DNA of 64,000 bases, from assembly GCF_030816505.1 (NCBI RefSeq), contig NZ_JAUSYB010000001.1, forward strand, positions 3,348,001-3,412,000, in the 5' to 3' direction. Each line of letters begins with the position of its first letter. Within the stretch, counting starts at the first letter, position 1. A program made the translations under genes and the position numbers. Source of the DNA: Microbacterium sp. W4I20 (GTDB lineage Bacteria; Actinomycetota; Actinomycetes; Actinomycetales; Microbacteriaceae). This document shows positions 26,676-34,895 of this stretch, piece by piece. The notes under the pieces are model-generated. The model did not search any database. It was not told the origin of the DNA and worked only from the letters and a program-made list of their open reading frames with translations.

Positions 26676-27326
26676 ATGCCCCGTCACTCCGCCGCCGTCT
26701 ACCGTCGCCGGCGGCTGGTGCTCCTGATCGGGCTCGTCCTCCTGGTCGCCCTCATCGGCGTCTCCGCCTGGCTGCTGATCGCGCGGCCCTGGGCGAGCGC
26801 CGCCTCGACCCCGGCTCCCACCAGCTCTGCCACGGCCGAGGAGACGCCGTCTTCCTCGCCCTCCCCAGACGCGGAATCGCCCAGCCCGTCGCCGTCGGGA
26901 GAGGCCACCCCCGCGATCGTCGCCTGCGCAGCCAAGGACATCGAGGTGTCCGCGGTGACCGACTCCGACTCCTACGCCTCCGGCGTCACACCCCGGCTCT
27001 CGATCTCGCTCACGAACAAGGGCAAGACGGACTGCACGATGGACGTGGGTTCGACCACGCAGGTGTTCACGGTGTCGAGCGGCGCCGACGTGTGGTGGCG
27101 CTCGACGGACTGCCAGGAGAACCCGAGCAGCATGATCGCGACGCTCGCGGCGGGCGCGACGGTCACCAGCAAGGAACCGGTGACGTGGGACCGCACGCGC
27201 TCGAGCGTCGATACCTGCGACCAGGAGAACCGGCAGCGCGCCCCCGGCGGAGGCTCGTCGTACCACGTCGAGGTCTCGATCGGCGGCTTCACGAGCGTCT
27301 CGACCACGCAGATCCTGCTGTACTGA
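26676..27326 (+). CDS. Membrane-anchored exported protein
   Basis: A 216-aa protein with a basic N-terminus (MPRHSAAVYRRRR), one hydrophobic segment (about residues 14-37) that serves as signal anchor, a Ser/Pro/Thr-rich linker (about 43-78), and a secreted beta-rich domain. That domain contains SISLTNKGKTDCTMDVGST, a conserved WWRSTDCQENPSS region and paired cysteines, similar to DUF4232-like Ig folds. No enzyme motif is visible. It has its own start just after the lipoprotein remnant; a cell-surface role is the only safe inference. Confidence 0.75.
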   Translation: MPRHSAAVYRRRRLVLLIGLVLLVALIGVSAWLLIARPWASAASTPAPTSSATAEETPSSSPSPDAESPSPSPSGEATPAIVACAAKDIEVSAVTDSDSYASGVTPRLSISLTNKGKTDCTMDVGSTTQVFTVSSGADVWWRSTDCQENPSSMIATLAAGATVTSKEPVTWDRTRSSVDTCDQENRQRAPGGGSSYHVEVSIGGFTSVSTTQILLY

Positions 27327-27423
27327 TCCCGCCCGGCGTTCTGCCGCGCCCGAGCGCGATGTCCTCCTGGTGCGGCATCATCCGTCGTACGGGTGTATCC
27401 ACAACGGAACGAGGAGGACGCTC

Positions 27424-27762
27424 ATGCGTTACATGATCAGCATCTTGACCGACGACGACGCCCGGAAGCAGTGGGACACCGATGCAACCGTGTTCCACGA
27501 GGCGCACGGCGCGATCCACGTCGAACTGCAGGAGTCGGGGGAACTCGTCGACTCGAATGAGCTCGATCAGGAGGATGCGACGGTGATCGGCACCTACCGG
27601 GGAAAGCCGATCACCACCCGCGGTCCGTTCACGGAGGGTGCCGAGATCGTCGGCGGGTACTACATCGTCGATGTGGTCGACCGCGACCGGGCGCTCGAGA
27701 TCGCCGGACGCCTCGCCGAGACCCGCTTCTCGCCCGTCGAGATCCGCCGGCTGATGCACTGA
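27424..27762 (+). CDS. YCII-related (DGPF) protein
   Basis: A 112-aa protein of the YCII/DGPF domain family: MRYMISI at the first strand, HGAIHVELQESGELVDS, the TRGPFTEGAEIVGGYYIVDV segment corresponding to the DGPF motif (here RGPF), then RALEIAGRLAE. DGPF proteins are the characteristic partners of ECF42-type sigma factors, and one is encoded 424 bases downstream. ATG 27424 has a GAGGAGG site. The first residue of the DGPF motif is Arg instead of Asp, unlike the next gene. Confidence 0.88.
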   Translation: MRYMISILTDDDARKQWDTDATVFHEAHGAIHVELQESGELVDSNELDQEDATVIGTYRGKPITTRGPFTEGAEIVGGYYIVDVVDRDRALEIAGRLAETRFSPVEIRRLMH

Positions 27763-27848
27763 CGCAGGATTTCTTCGCACCGAGTGTCCTCCCGGCCTGG
27801 TCGCCGCCGTCGTCATGACGAAGAATCGATTCGAAGAGGAGAGAGCAC

Positions 27849-28181
27849 ATGGAATATCTGCTGTTCATCGTCAGCGACCCGGCCGCCCCGGCGTACGTTC
27901 CCGAAGAGGACAACATCGAGGAATGGGTCGCCGAGGTCGAGAGCCGCAAGGTCGCCCGCACGGGCAACCGTCTGCGACCGCCGTCCGATGCGACCACGGT
28001 GACGGTGCGGGATGGCCGCACGATCCTCACCGACGGACCGTTCACCGAGACGAAGGAGTGGATCGCCGGGTTCGACCTCATCGACGTGGCCGACCTCGAC
28101 GAGGCGATCGAGATCGCCGCGAAGCATCCGATGGCCCGCTTCGGACGTGTCGAGGTGCGTCCGGTCTGGCCGATGGAGTGA
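27849..28181 (+). CDS. YCII-related (DGPF) protein
   Basis: A 110-aa paralogue of the upstream protein, with a complete motif (ILTDGPFTETKEWIAGFDLIDV) and DEAIEIAAKHPMARFGRVEVRP. It lies 4 bases before the ATG of the sigma factor, so the two are co-transcribed. DGPF proteins are thought to sense or modify something for their sigma factor; this is family knowledge, and the mechanism is not established for this gene. An AGGAGAG element precedes ATG 27849. Confidence 0.9.
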   Translation: MEYLLFIVSDPAAPAYVPEEDNIEEWVAEVESRKVARTGNRLRPPSDATTVTVRDGRTILTDGPFTETKEWIAGFDLIDVADLDEAIEIAAKHPMARFGRVEVRPVWPME

Positions 28182-28185
28182 ACGG

Positions 28186-29496
28186 ATGAACGACCGGGCG
28201 GCGATCGTCGAGGTGCGCCGCGTGCTCAGCGCGACGATCGCCGCCGAACGGCTGCGGATCGTGGCCTCGCTCATCCGTCGCACGGGGGAGTGGGAGCTCG
28301 CGGAGGATGCGGTGCAGGATGCCGCCACCCGCGCACTGACCACCTGGCCGGAACGAGGGATCCCGGACAACTCCGCGGCCTGGCTGACGACCGCCGCCCG
28401 GAACGCGGCCATGGATGCGCTACGCCGCGCCGCGACCGAGCGCCGGACGGTCGGGCGTGCGGCGGTCGAGGCGGAGATCGACCGGGAGGATCTGCAGTCC
28501 CAGGGATCGCCCGCGGTGCCGGAGCCGCTCGGCGTGGTCGACGACGATCGGCTGCGACTGATCTTCACCTGCTGTCATCCCGCGCTGCCGATGGAGGCGC
28601 GGGTGGCGCTGACCCTGCGCACGGTCGCGGGGCTCGAGGTCGACGAGGTCGCCCGGGCGTTCCTGGTGTCAGAACCCGCGATGCAGAAGCGACTGGTGCG
28701 CGCCCGCGCCCGGATCCGCGACGCCGGGATCCCCTATCGCGTGCCCGCGCCCGCGCAGCTGCCGGAACGCACTCAGGCCGTGCTCGCGGTGCTGTACCTG
28801 CTCTTCACCGAGGGCTATTCGGGCGGGGCCGAACTCGTGCGGACGCCGTTGGCGGACGAGGCGATCCGACTGCTGCGACTGCTCTCGAGCCTGATGGCGG
28901 ACTCGCCGCAGCTCCCCGAGGTCCTCGGGTTGCTGTCGCTCATGCTCGTCCAGCACTCGCGCGCGGCCACGCGCCTCGATGAGGCGGGCGACCTGATCCT
29001 GCTGGAGGACCAGGATCGATCGCGGTGGGATGCCGCGATGATCGGCGACGGGGTGGCAGCCCTCGCAGCATCCGAATCCGCTCGCCGTCGCTTCGACGGG
29101 GTCGCCGGCCCGTACCGGCTGCAGGCGGAGATCGCGCGACACCATGCGACTGCGTCCTCCGCGGAATCGACCGACTTCGCGCGGGTGGCAGAGCTGTACG
29201 GGCGTCTCGCCCGCGTGGCACCGTCGCCGGTCGTGGAGGTGAATCGGGCGGTCGCTGTCGGTCTCGCCGAAGGTCCCCTCGCCGGCCTCGCGCTCCTCGA
29301 CGCGCTCCAGGATGCTCGGCTGGAGAACTACCATCTGCTCCCCGCTGCGCAGGCGGACATGCTGCGCCGTGCCGGGCGCGACGTCGACGCATTGCCGCAC
29401 TACCGACGTGCGCGGGAGCTTGCTCCGTCGGAAGCGGAGCGTCGGTTCCTGGATCGCCGGATCGCCGAAGCCGGTGGCCGGGATCGCAGTTCGTAG
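28186..29496 (+). CDS. ECF42-type RNA polymerase sigma factor
   Basis: A 436-aa extracytoplasmic-function-like sigma factor with a long C-terminal extension. Region 2 (about 15-85) contains AEDAVQDAATRALTTWPERGIPDNSAAWLTTAARNAAMD; region 4 (about 120-175) is a winged HTH with EVARAFLVSEPAMQKRLVRARARIRD. The remaining 250 residues contain the conserved LLFTEGYSGG segment and a TPR-like helical part, as in ECF42 proteins. The group has no classical anti-sigma factor and is encoded with DGPF proteins, exactly as here. Target promoters unknown. Confidence 0.92.
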   Translation: MNDRAAIVEVRRVLSATIAAERLRIVASLIRRTGEWELAEDAVQDAATRALTTWPERGIPDNSAAWLTTAARNAAMDALRRAATERRTVGRAAVEAEIDREDLQSQGSPAVPEPLGVVDDDRLRLIFTCCHPALPMEARVALTLRTVAGLEVDEVARAFLVSEPAMQKRLVRARARIRDAGIPYRVPAPAQLPERTQAVLAVLYLLFTEGYSGGAELVRTPLADEAIRLLRLLSSLMADSPQLPEVLGLLSLMLVQHSRAATRLDEAGDLILLEDQDRSRWDAAMIGDGVAALAASESARRRFDGVAGPYRLQAEIARHHATASSAESTDFARVAELYGRLARVAPSPVVEVNRAVAVGLAEGPLAGLALLDALQDARLENYHLLPAAQADMLRRAGRDVDALPHYRRARELAPSEAERRFLDRRIAEAGGRDRSS

Positions 29497-29527
29497 CGAT
29501 CGGACTCCGCAGCTTCGAAAACCGCCG

Positions 29528-29544
29528 TCGGCGAGGCTCGCCGA
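29528..29544 (+). terminator. Short hairpin after sigma-factor gene
   Basis: TCGGCGA (29528-29534), GGC loop, TCGCCGA (29538-29544), 31 bases past the sigma-factor stop and followed by TTCGG. A modest terminator candidate. Confidence 0.45.
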
Positions 29545-29706
29545 TTCGGAATACCTCGAAGTCAGAGGTTTTGTGCATCGGGTGCAGACAGCCGACGTTC
29601 TTTGGGATACCATTGAGTGACTCTCCGCACTAGCGGCACAAGCCATCCCCAGTGGCGTCGAATTTACAGCGTCCCCAGCGCTTCGACATCGCCGTTCGAG
29701 AGTCGA

Positions 29707-29754
29707 GGGCCCTCTCGAGTACCCCAGTCCCCAATGTGGGACTCGAGAGGGCCC
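29707..29754. repeat. 14-bp inverted repeat in intergenic region
   Basis: GGGCCCTCTCGAGT (29707-29720) and ACTCGAGAGGGCCC (29741-29754) are perfect complements. The 20-base loop contains its own CCCAGTCCCCAATGTGGG stem, and GAGGGCCCTC at the left foot is itself palindromic. Terminator, small-RNA end or miniature-element terminus are all possible. Confidence 0.55.
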
Positions 29755-29828
29755 CAATCATCTCCCCGCCGGTTTCGCTCGCAGCGGGATGCCGCTCTCT
29801 GCGCCGCGCCCGTGAATAAGCTGGAGAC

Positions 29829-30239
29829 ATGGCAGCGAAGAAGGCGAAGGCCTCGAAGAACAAGCCCGCACCCGAGGACTTCCGATCGGAAGCGCTCGCG
29901 CTCGCGCTCGAGAAGCAGGACGTCGCCGCCGTCGCCCTGGCGCTGCGCAACGGCACCACTGTCGTGCCGCTGATCTCGCCGGGTGCCCGCGACAACCCGC
30001 TCGACACCGGTGAGGTGTGGACGTACCGCGACTCGACGACCGGCGACCTCGCGCTGCTGCTCTTCAGCGACGCGAAGAACAAGCCGGCGAACCTGCCTCC
30101 CGGCGTCGGTGTCTACACGGCGGACTGGCTGCGCAAGTTCCTCGCCGCCCACCCGATCACCACCGTGTTCCTCGACATCGCCGGCCCCCACCCCATGCAG
30201 GCGGTGCCCGCGGAGCTCCTCAAGGCGCTCGACGCGTAA
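29829..30239 (+). CDS. Hypothetical protein (SseB-like N-domain resemblance)
   Basis: A 136-aa soluble protein with a lysine-rich start (MAAKKAKASKNKPAPEDF). After that comes a compact alpha/beta pattern: ALALALEKQDVAAVALALRNGTTVVPLI, WTYRDSTTGDLALLLFSDAKN, TADWLRKFLAAHPITTVFLDIAG. The strand order and the 'value plus threshold' pattern resemble SseB N-terminal-like domains, but the match is weak and the function unknown. It stands alone, after the dyad at 29707-29754 and before a dispersed repeat. Confidence 0.7.
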   Translation: MAAKKAKASKNKPAPEDFRSEALALALEKQDVAAVALALRNGTTVVPLISPGARDNPLDTGEVWTYRDSTTGDLALLLFSDAKNKPANLPPGVGVYTADWLRKFLAAHPITTVFLDIAGPHPMQAVPAELLKALDA

Positions 30240-30255
30240 CCGCCGGCCTGGGTGG

Positions 30256-30300
30256 CTGAGCCTGTCGGAGCCCTCGGGACCGACCCTTCGACAGGCTCAG
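30256..30300. repeat. Complete inverted copy of dispersed repeat
   Basis: CTGAGCCTGTCGGAG (30256-30270) and CTTCGACAGGCTCAG (30286-30300) form 15-base inverted arms with one mismatch, between the convergent hypothetical gene and radA. Single arms of the same repeat occur inside pgm (2501) and at the start of cydC (36558). The element could fold as a terminator; as a family it is a mobile-looking palindromic repeat. Confidence 0.8.
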
Positions 30301-30328
30301 GGACCCAGATAGCGGCATCCACGCTTCG

Positions 30329-31696
30329 TCAGAACGGCGGGATGTCGCGCTGCTCGCGCGGCGAGCGGTCGCGCGCCTTGATGTCTCGCAGCGCTCCGAC
30401 GAGGGTCTTCGACCGGTCGTCGACGACCTGCTCGTAGCCGAGGCGCGCGGCCTCCGAGCGGCGCTGCGCCGCCTGGGTGACGGGACGGATCTCTCCGGCC
30501 AGGCTCAGTTCTCCCACCGCTGCGACCGTGCGCGGCACCGATGTGCGCTTCACCGACCCCGCCACGGCGATCGCGATCGCGAGATCGGCGGCCGGCTCCG
30601 TGAAGCGCACGCCGCCGACGGTCGACACGTAGACGTCGAGGTTGCTCGTCTTGACGTCGGCGCGCCTTTCGAGGATCGCCAGCACCATCGCCACGCGCGA
30701 CGAGTCGACGCCGTGCACGATGCGCCGGGGGTTCGGGGCGGACGACGGCACGGTGAGCGCCTGCACCTCGACGGGCAGAGCGCGCCGCCCCTCGAGCGAG
30801 ATGGCGACGCAGGTGCCCTCGGCCGTGGCGCCCTGCGACAGGAAGAGGCCCGAGGGGTCGGGCACCTCGGAGATGCCGGCGCCCGTCATCTCGAAGCATC
30901 CCACCTCGTCGGTCGGGCCGAAGCGGTTCTTGAGTGCGCGGATGAAGCGCAGCGAGGTCTCGCGGTCACCCTCGAAGTGGCAGACGACGTCGACCAGGTG
31001 CTCGAGCACGCGGGGGCCCGCGACCTGGCCGTCTTTCGTCACGTGGCCGACGATGATGATCGGCAGGCCGCGGTCCTTCGCGACCCGGATGAGCGCGGAC
31101 GCGACCTCGCGCACCTGGCTCGGCTGCCCGGCCGCCCCGTCGATCTGCGACGACGACACGGTCTGGACCGAGTCGACGATGACGAGCTGCGGCTGCACCT
31201 CGTCGATGTGCCCGAGGATGGTCGCCAGGTCGGTCTCGCTCGCGAGGTAGAGCTCGTCGTGCAGGGCGCCGGTGCGCTCGGCGCGCAGTCGCACCTGGGC
31301 GGGCGATTCCTCGGCGCTCGCATAGAGAACTCGGCGTCCGGCGCGCGCCGCTTGCGCGGCGACCTCGAGCAGCAGCGTCGACTTGCCGACGCCGGGCTCG
31401 CCGCTGAGCAGGATCGCGGCTCCCGGCACGATGCCCCCGCCGAGCACCCGGTCGAATTCGCCCACGCCGCTGGTGCGCCTCGGGGCGTCTTCGGTGGTGA
31501 TCTGCGTGATCGGCCGAGCAGCGCGCTCGGTGGTCGGTGCGAGGGCGGTGACCCGGCGCAGGATGCCGGTCGGTGCGGCCTGCTCCTGCACGGTTCCCCA
31601 CTGCTGGCACTCGGCGCAGCGCCCCACCCACTTCGCCGTCGTCCACCCGCACTCCGTGCAGACGTACGCGGGAGGAGCGGGTTTCCGGGTGGCCAT
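30329..31696 (-). CDS. radA: DNA repair protein RadA/Sms
   Basis: A 455-aa branch-migration ATPase acting in recombination and repair. The N-terminal zinc finger is C13-x2-C16 and C27-x2-C30. The RecA-like core has Walker A GEPGVGKST near residue 100 and the RadA-specific KNRFG motif in ALKNRFGPTDEVG near 250. The C-terminal domain (about 275-455) is Lon-protease-like, with SNLDVYVSTVGG and the D-L-A-I-A pattern but no protease activity in the family. Start ATG 31694-31696 is typical. It is divergent from the cyd operon with 100 bases between. Confidence 0.97.
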   Translation of the reverse strand: MATRKPAPPAYVCTECGWTTAKWVGRCAECQQWGTVQEQAAPTGILRRVTALAPTTERAARPITQITTEDAPRRTSGVGEFDRVLGGGIVPGAAILLSGEPGVGKSTLLLEVAAQAARAGRRVLYASAEESPAQVRLRAERTGALHDELYLASETDLATILGHIDEVQPQLVIVDSVQTVSSSQIDGAAGQPSQVREVASALIRVAKDRGLPIIIVGHVTKDGQVAGPRVLEHLVDVVCHFEGDRETSLRFIRALKNRFGPTDEVGCFEMTGAGISEVPDPSGLFLSQGATAEGTCVAISLEGRRALPVEVQALTVPSSAPNPRRIVHGVDSSRVAMVLAILERRADVKTSNLDVYVSTVGGVRFTEPAADLAIAIAVAGSVKRTSVPRTVAAVGELSLAGEIRPVTQAAQRRSEAARLGYEQVVDDRSKTLVGALRDIKARDRSPREQRDIPPF

Positions 31697-31796
31697 GCAC
31701 CCAGGCTATCGGCGGGATCGGACATCCCTATCGGCCAGGGCATTATTCACGGCCGAACTGCCCATTCCGCCGAGACGGCGCTGGGATGATGGAGTC

Positions 31797-32450
31797 ATGC
31801 GCAACGGCGGGCCCGTCTGCGGGCCGATCTCGACCTACTCCAGGGTGCAGCTCCTGCACCTGCTCTTCGAGGCCGGTCGCGGCCAGCGCCGGGCCGAGCT
31901 CACCATCGGCGAGCTCTGCGAAGCCACCGGTCTGCACGCGAACACGGTGCGCGAGCACCTGCAGCGTCTCATCGAGGGCGGCTACGTCATCCCGACGATC
32001 GAGCATCGCACCACCCGCGGCCGCCCGCGCACGCTGTACCGCGCCGCGACCGGCGCCCCCGACGCGTCGAGTCCGGTCGCCCGAGACAAGGCGAAGGCCG
32101 CCGCCCGTCGCGGGGACCTCATGCGACGGATGCTGCCCGCCGCAGCATCCGCTCTGGGCCGCGAGGCGACGTATCAGCTGGACGCCCTCGTCGAGCATCT
32201 GGAGGAGAGCGGCTTCGAGCCGATCGTGGACGACATCCGGCTCACGGTCGACCTGAGCCCGTGCCCGCACGCCGCGGGAAGCCCGGATGCCCGGCCGATG
32301 CTGTGCCAGGTGCATCTCGGCCTCATGCAGGGCGTGCTGAACGAGGCGGGCGGGCCGCTGACGGCCGACTGCGTGCAGGCCTCGGCGGAACCGGCCGACT
32401 GCACGGTGAGACTGACCGATCGAACAGGAGCCGCGCATGGAATGGCTTGA
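31797..32450 (+). CDS. Winged-helix regulator with four cysteines, first gene of cyd operon
   Basis: A 217-aa ArsR/DeoR-like winged helix protein. HTH: LTIGELCEATGLHANTVREHLQRLIEGGYV (about 34-63), then a wing with TTRGRPRTLYR. The C-terminal part has four cysteines in the order C-x13-C-x21-C-x9-C, embedded in SPCPH and MLCQVHLGLMQGVL and TADCVQ and ADCTVRL. This pattern is reminiscent of Fe-S cluster regulators of the SufR type, so redox or oxygen sensing is a reasonable inference. The 3' end overlaps cydA by 14 bases, so it is translated with the oxidase. ATG at 31797. Confidence 0.85.
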   Translation: MRNGGPVCGPISTYSRVQLLHLLFEAGRGQRRAELTIGELCEATGLHANTVREHLQRLIEGGYVIPTIEHRTTRGRPRTLYRAATGAPDASSPVARDKAKAAARRGDLMRRMLPAAASALGREATYQLDALVEHLEESGFEPIVDDIRLTVDLSPCPHAAGSPDARPMLCQVHLGLMQGVLNEAGGPLTADCVQASAEPADCTVRLTDRTGAAHGMA

Positions 32451-33852
32451 CCCGCTCGTCCTCTCCCGGTGGCAGTTCGGGCTGACGACCGTCTACCACT
32501 ACCTGTTCGTGCCGCTCACGATCGGCATGGCGCTCGTCGCGGCGATCTTCCAGACCGCGTGGGTGCGCACCGGCAAGGTCCACTACCTGCACCTGACCCG
32601 CTTCTTCGGCAAGATCTTCCTCATCAACTTCGCGATGGGCGTGGTCACCGGCATCGTGCAGGAGTTCCAGTTCGGAATGAACTGGTCGGACTACTCGCGC
32701 TTCGTCGGCGACGTGTTCGGGGCCCCGCTCGCCTTCGAGGGGCTGCTCGCCTTCTTCTTCGAGGCGACCTTCATCGGGCTGTGGATCTTCGGATGGGACA
32801 AGCTCCCGCAGAAGCTGCACCTCGCCACCATCTGGTGCGTCTCGATCGGCAGCATCCTCTCGGCGTACTTCATCATCGCGGCCAACGCGTTCATGCAGAA
32901 CCCGGTCGGCTACGTCTACAACCCCGAGACGAACCGCGCCGAGCTCACCGACTTCTGGGCGCTGCTGACGAACCCCGTCGCGCTCGCCGCGTTCCCGCAC
33001 ACGATCTTCGGCGCGCTCATGTTCGCGGCGGGAGTCGTGATCTCAGTGTCGGCTTGGCACCTGGCTCGCGGCCAGCACTTCGACACCATGCGCATCTCGC
33101 TGAAGTTCGGCCTCTGGGCGATGATCTTCTCGACTGCGGGCGTGGTGCTCACCGGTGACCAGCTCGGGCTGGCGATGTACGCCGCGCAGCCGATGAAGAT
33201 GGCGGCTGCCGAGGCGACCTTCAACACGGTCTGCGGAGCCGATGCCTCCTTCAGCCTGTTCACGCTCGGCACCCCCGACGGAAGTTCCGAGCTGTTCTCG
33301 ATCCGCGTGCCGTACCTGCTGTCGCTGCTCTCGACCCACACGCTCGACGCCTGCGTGCACGGCATCAACGACCTCAACGCCGAGTACGCGCAGACCTACG
33401 CGGCCACCGGGCTGACCGAGTTCGCGCCGGTGCTGTGGATCACGTACTGGGCGTTCCGCTGGATGATCGGCCTCGGCATGGCCGCGGGCCTCGTCGCCGT
33501 GATCGGACTCTGGCTGACCCGCAAGAGCGCGAAGAAGGAACCGGCGCCGTGGATGTGGAAGCTCGCGATCTGGTCATTCCCGCTCGCGCTGTTCGCCAAC
33601 ATCATGGGCTGGGTCTTCACCGAGATGGGCCGGCAGCCCTGGATCGTCTTCGGACTGATGAGCACGCGCGACGGCGTCTCGCCGGGAGTCTCCGGAGTCG
33701 AGGTGCTGATCTCCCTGATCGCGTTCACCGCCATCTACGCCGCGCTCGCCGTGGTCGAGATCCGTCTCATCGTCCGTGCGGCGCAGAAGGGTCCCGACAC
33801 CGAAGAGCAACCCCACGATGAGACGGCCCAGCTGCCGTCGGTCGTCTACTGA
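32437..33852 (+). CDS. cydA: Cytochrome bd oxidase subunit I
   Basis: A 471-aa membrane subunit carrying hemes b558, b595 and d, oxidising quinol and reducing oxygen. His21 in VYHYLFVPL corresponds to the heme ligand near the start, FPHTIFGALM contains a further conserved His, and EMGRQPW carries the GRQP motif. The length indicates the short Q-loop type found in actinobacteria. The start overlaps the regulator gene, and cydB follows 14 bases later. High oxygen affinity makes it a microaerobic or stress oxidase. Confidence 0.97.
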   Translation: MEWLDPLVLSRWQFGLTTVYHYLFVPLTIGMALVAAIFQTAWVRTGKVHYLHLTRFFGKIFLINFAMGVVTGIVQEFQFGMNWSDYSRFVGDVFGAPLAFEGLLAFFFEATFIGLWIFGWDKLPQKLHLATIWCVSIGSILSAYFIIAANAFMQNPVGYVYNPETNRAELTDFWALLTNPVALAAFPHTIFGALMFAAGVVISVSAWHLARGQHFDTMRISLKFGLWAMIFSTAGVVLTGDQLGLAMYAAQPMKMAAAEATFNTVCGADASFSLFTLGTPDGSSELFSIRVPYLLSLLSTHTLDACVHGINDLNAEYAQTYAATGLTEFAPVLWITYWAFRWMIGLGMAAGLVAVIGLWLTRKSAKKEPAPWMWKLAIWSFPLALFANIMGWVFTEMGRQPWIVFGLMSTRDGVSPGVSGVEVLISLIAFTAIYAALAVVEIRLIVRAAQKGPDTEEQPHDETAQLPSVVY

Positions 33853-33866
33853 GAGGGAGGAGCATC

Positions 33867-34895
33867 ATGGATCTCGCCACACTCTGGTTCTGGCTCGTCG
33901 GCTTCTTCTTCGTCGGCTACTTCGTGCTCGACGGCTTCGACTTCGGCGTGGGGATGTCGCTGCCGTTCCTCGGCCGGAACGACGTCTCGCGGCGGCAGGT
34001 GATCAACACGATCGGACCCATCTGGGACCTCAACGAGACCTGGGTCATCGTCGCGGGCGCCGTGCTGTTCGCATCATTCCCGGAGTGGTACGCCACGCTC
34101 TTCAGCGGCTTCTACCTGCCGCTGCTGCTGATCCTGCTCGCGCTGATCCTGCGTGGCGTCTCGTTCGAGTACCGGCACCAGCGGGAGGATGCCGCGTGGA
34201 AGCGGCGCTTCGACCGGATGATCGTGATCGGCTCGGCCGTGCCCGCGTTCCTCTGGGGCGTCGCATTCGGCAACATCGTGCAAGGAGTCGCGCTGGATGC
34301 GGACCACATCTACGTCGGCGGCTTCTTCGCCCTGCTGAACCCGTACTCGCTGCTCGTCGGCGCCACGACGCTGCTGGTGTTCTTCCTGCACGGGGTGCTG
34401 TTCGTGGCACTGAAGACCGACGGGCAGGTGCACGACGATGCGCGGCGCCTGGTGAAGATCGCTGCCGTGCCGACGATCCTCGTGGCGGCGGGTACCGTGC
34501 TGTGGACGATCGGCATCGCCTCGGGGCGTGCGGCGCCGATGCTGTTCCTGGTCGTCGTCGCGGGTGCGCTCGCCGCGGTCTCGCTGATCGCCGCGGTGCT
34601 CTTCTCGGTGCGCGGGCGCGACGGTCGGGCCTTCACCGCGGGAGCGGCGACCGTGCTGTTCGCGGTCGTGATGCTGTTCCTCGCTCTGTTCCCGTACGTC
34701 ATGCCCTCGACGATCGACCCCGCGTTCAGCCTCACGATCGCCAACGCGTCGAGCACGCCGTATACGCTGCAGATCATGAGCTGGACCGCGCTGATCGCCC
34801 TCCCGCTGGTCATCGCGTACCAGAGCTGGACGTACTGGATCTTCCGCAAGCGCGTCACCCGCTCCTCCATCGAGGCGGCACCGGCGCACGCATGA
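33867..34895 (+). CDS. cydB: Cytochrome bd oxidase subunit II
   Basis: A 342-aa membrane protein with about eight helices. VLDGFDFGVGM and GPIWDLNETWVIVAGAVLFASFP are CydB hallmarks (GFDFG and the GP-W-D-N-E pattern). It pairs with CydA to form the oxidase. GAGAGGGAGGAGC precedes ATG 33867 as a strong ribosome site. Its stop overlaps cydD by 4 bases. Confidence 0.96.
   Translation: MDLATLWFWLVGFFFVGYFVLDGFDFGVGMSLPFLGRNDVSRRQVINTIGPIWDLNETWVIVAGAVLFASFPEWYATLFSGFYLPLLLILLALILRGVSFEYRHQREDAAWKRRFDRMIVIGSAVPAFLWGVAFGNIVQGVALDADHIYVGGFFALLNPYSLLVGATTLLVFFLHGVLFVALKTDGQVHDDARRLVKIAAVPTILVAAGTVLWTIGIASGRAAPMLFLVVVAGALAAVSLIAAVLFSVRGRDGRAFTAGAATVLFAVVMLFLALFPYVMPSTIDPAFSLTIANASSTPYTLQIMSWTALIALPLVIAYQSWTYWIFRKRVTRSSIEAAPAHA

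Larger units (their letters stand above)
29497..29828. other. 332-base gene-free interval
   Basis: No convincing gene. From about 29560 to 29700 the base composition is visibly lower in G+C than the neighbours. It holds TTTGGGATACCATT (imperfect dyad TGG-GATA-CCA, reminiscent of GntR/FCD-type operators) near 29600. Then comes the strong dyad at 29707-29754. A GTG near 29617 opens only a short frame of uncertain meaning. Confidence 0.5.
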
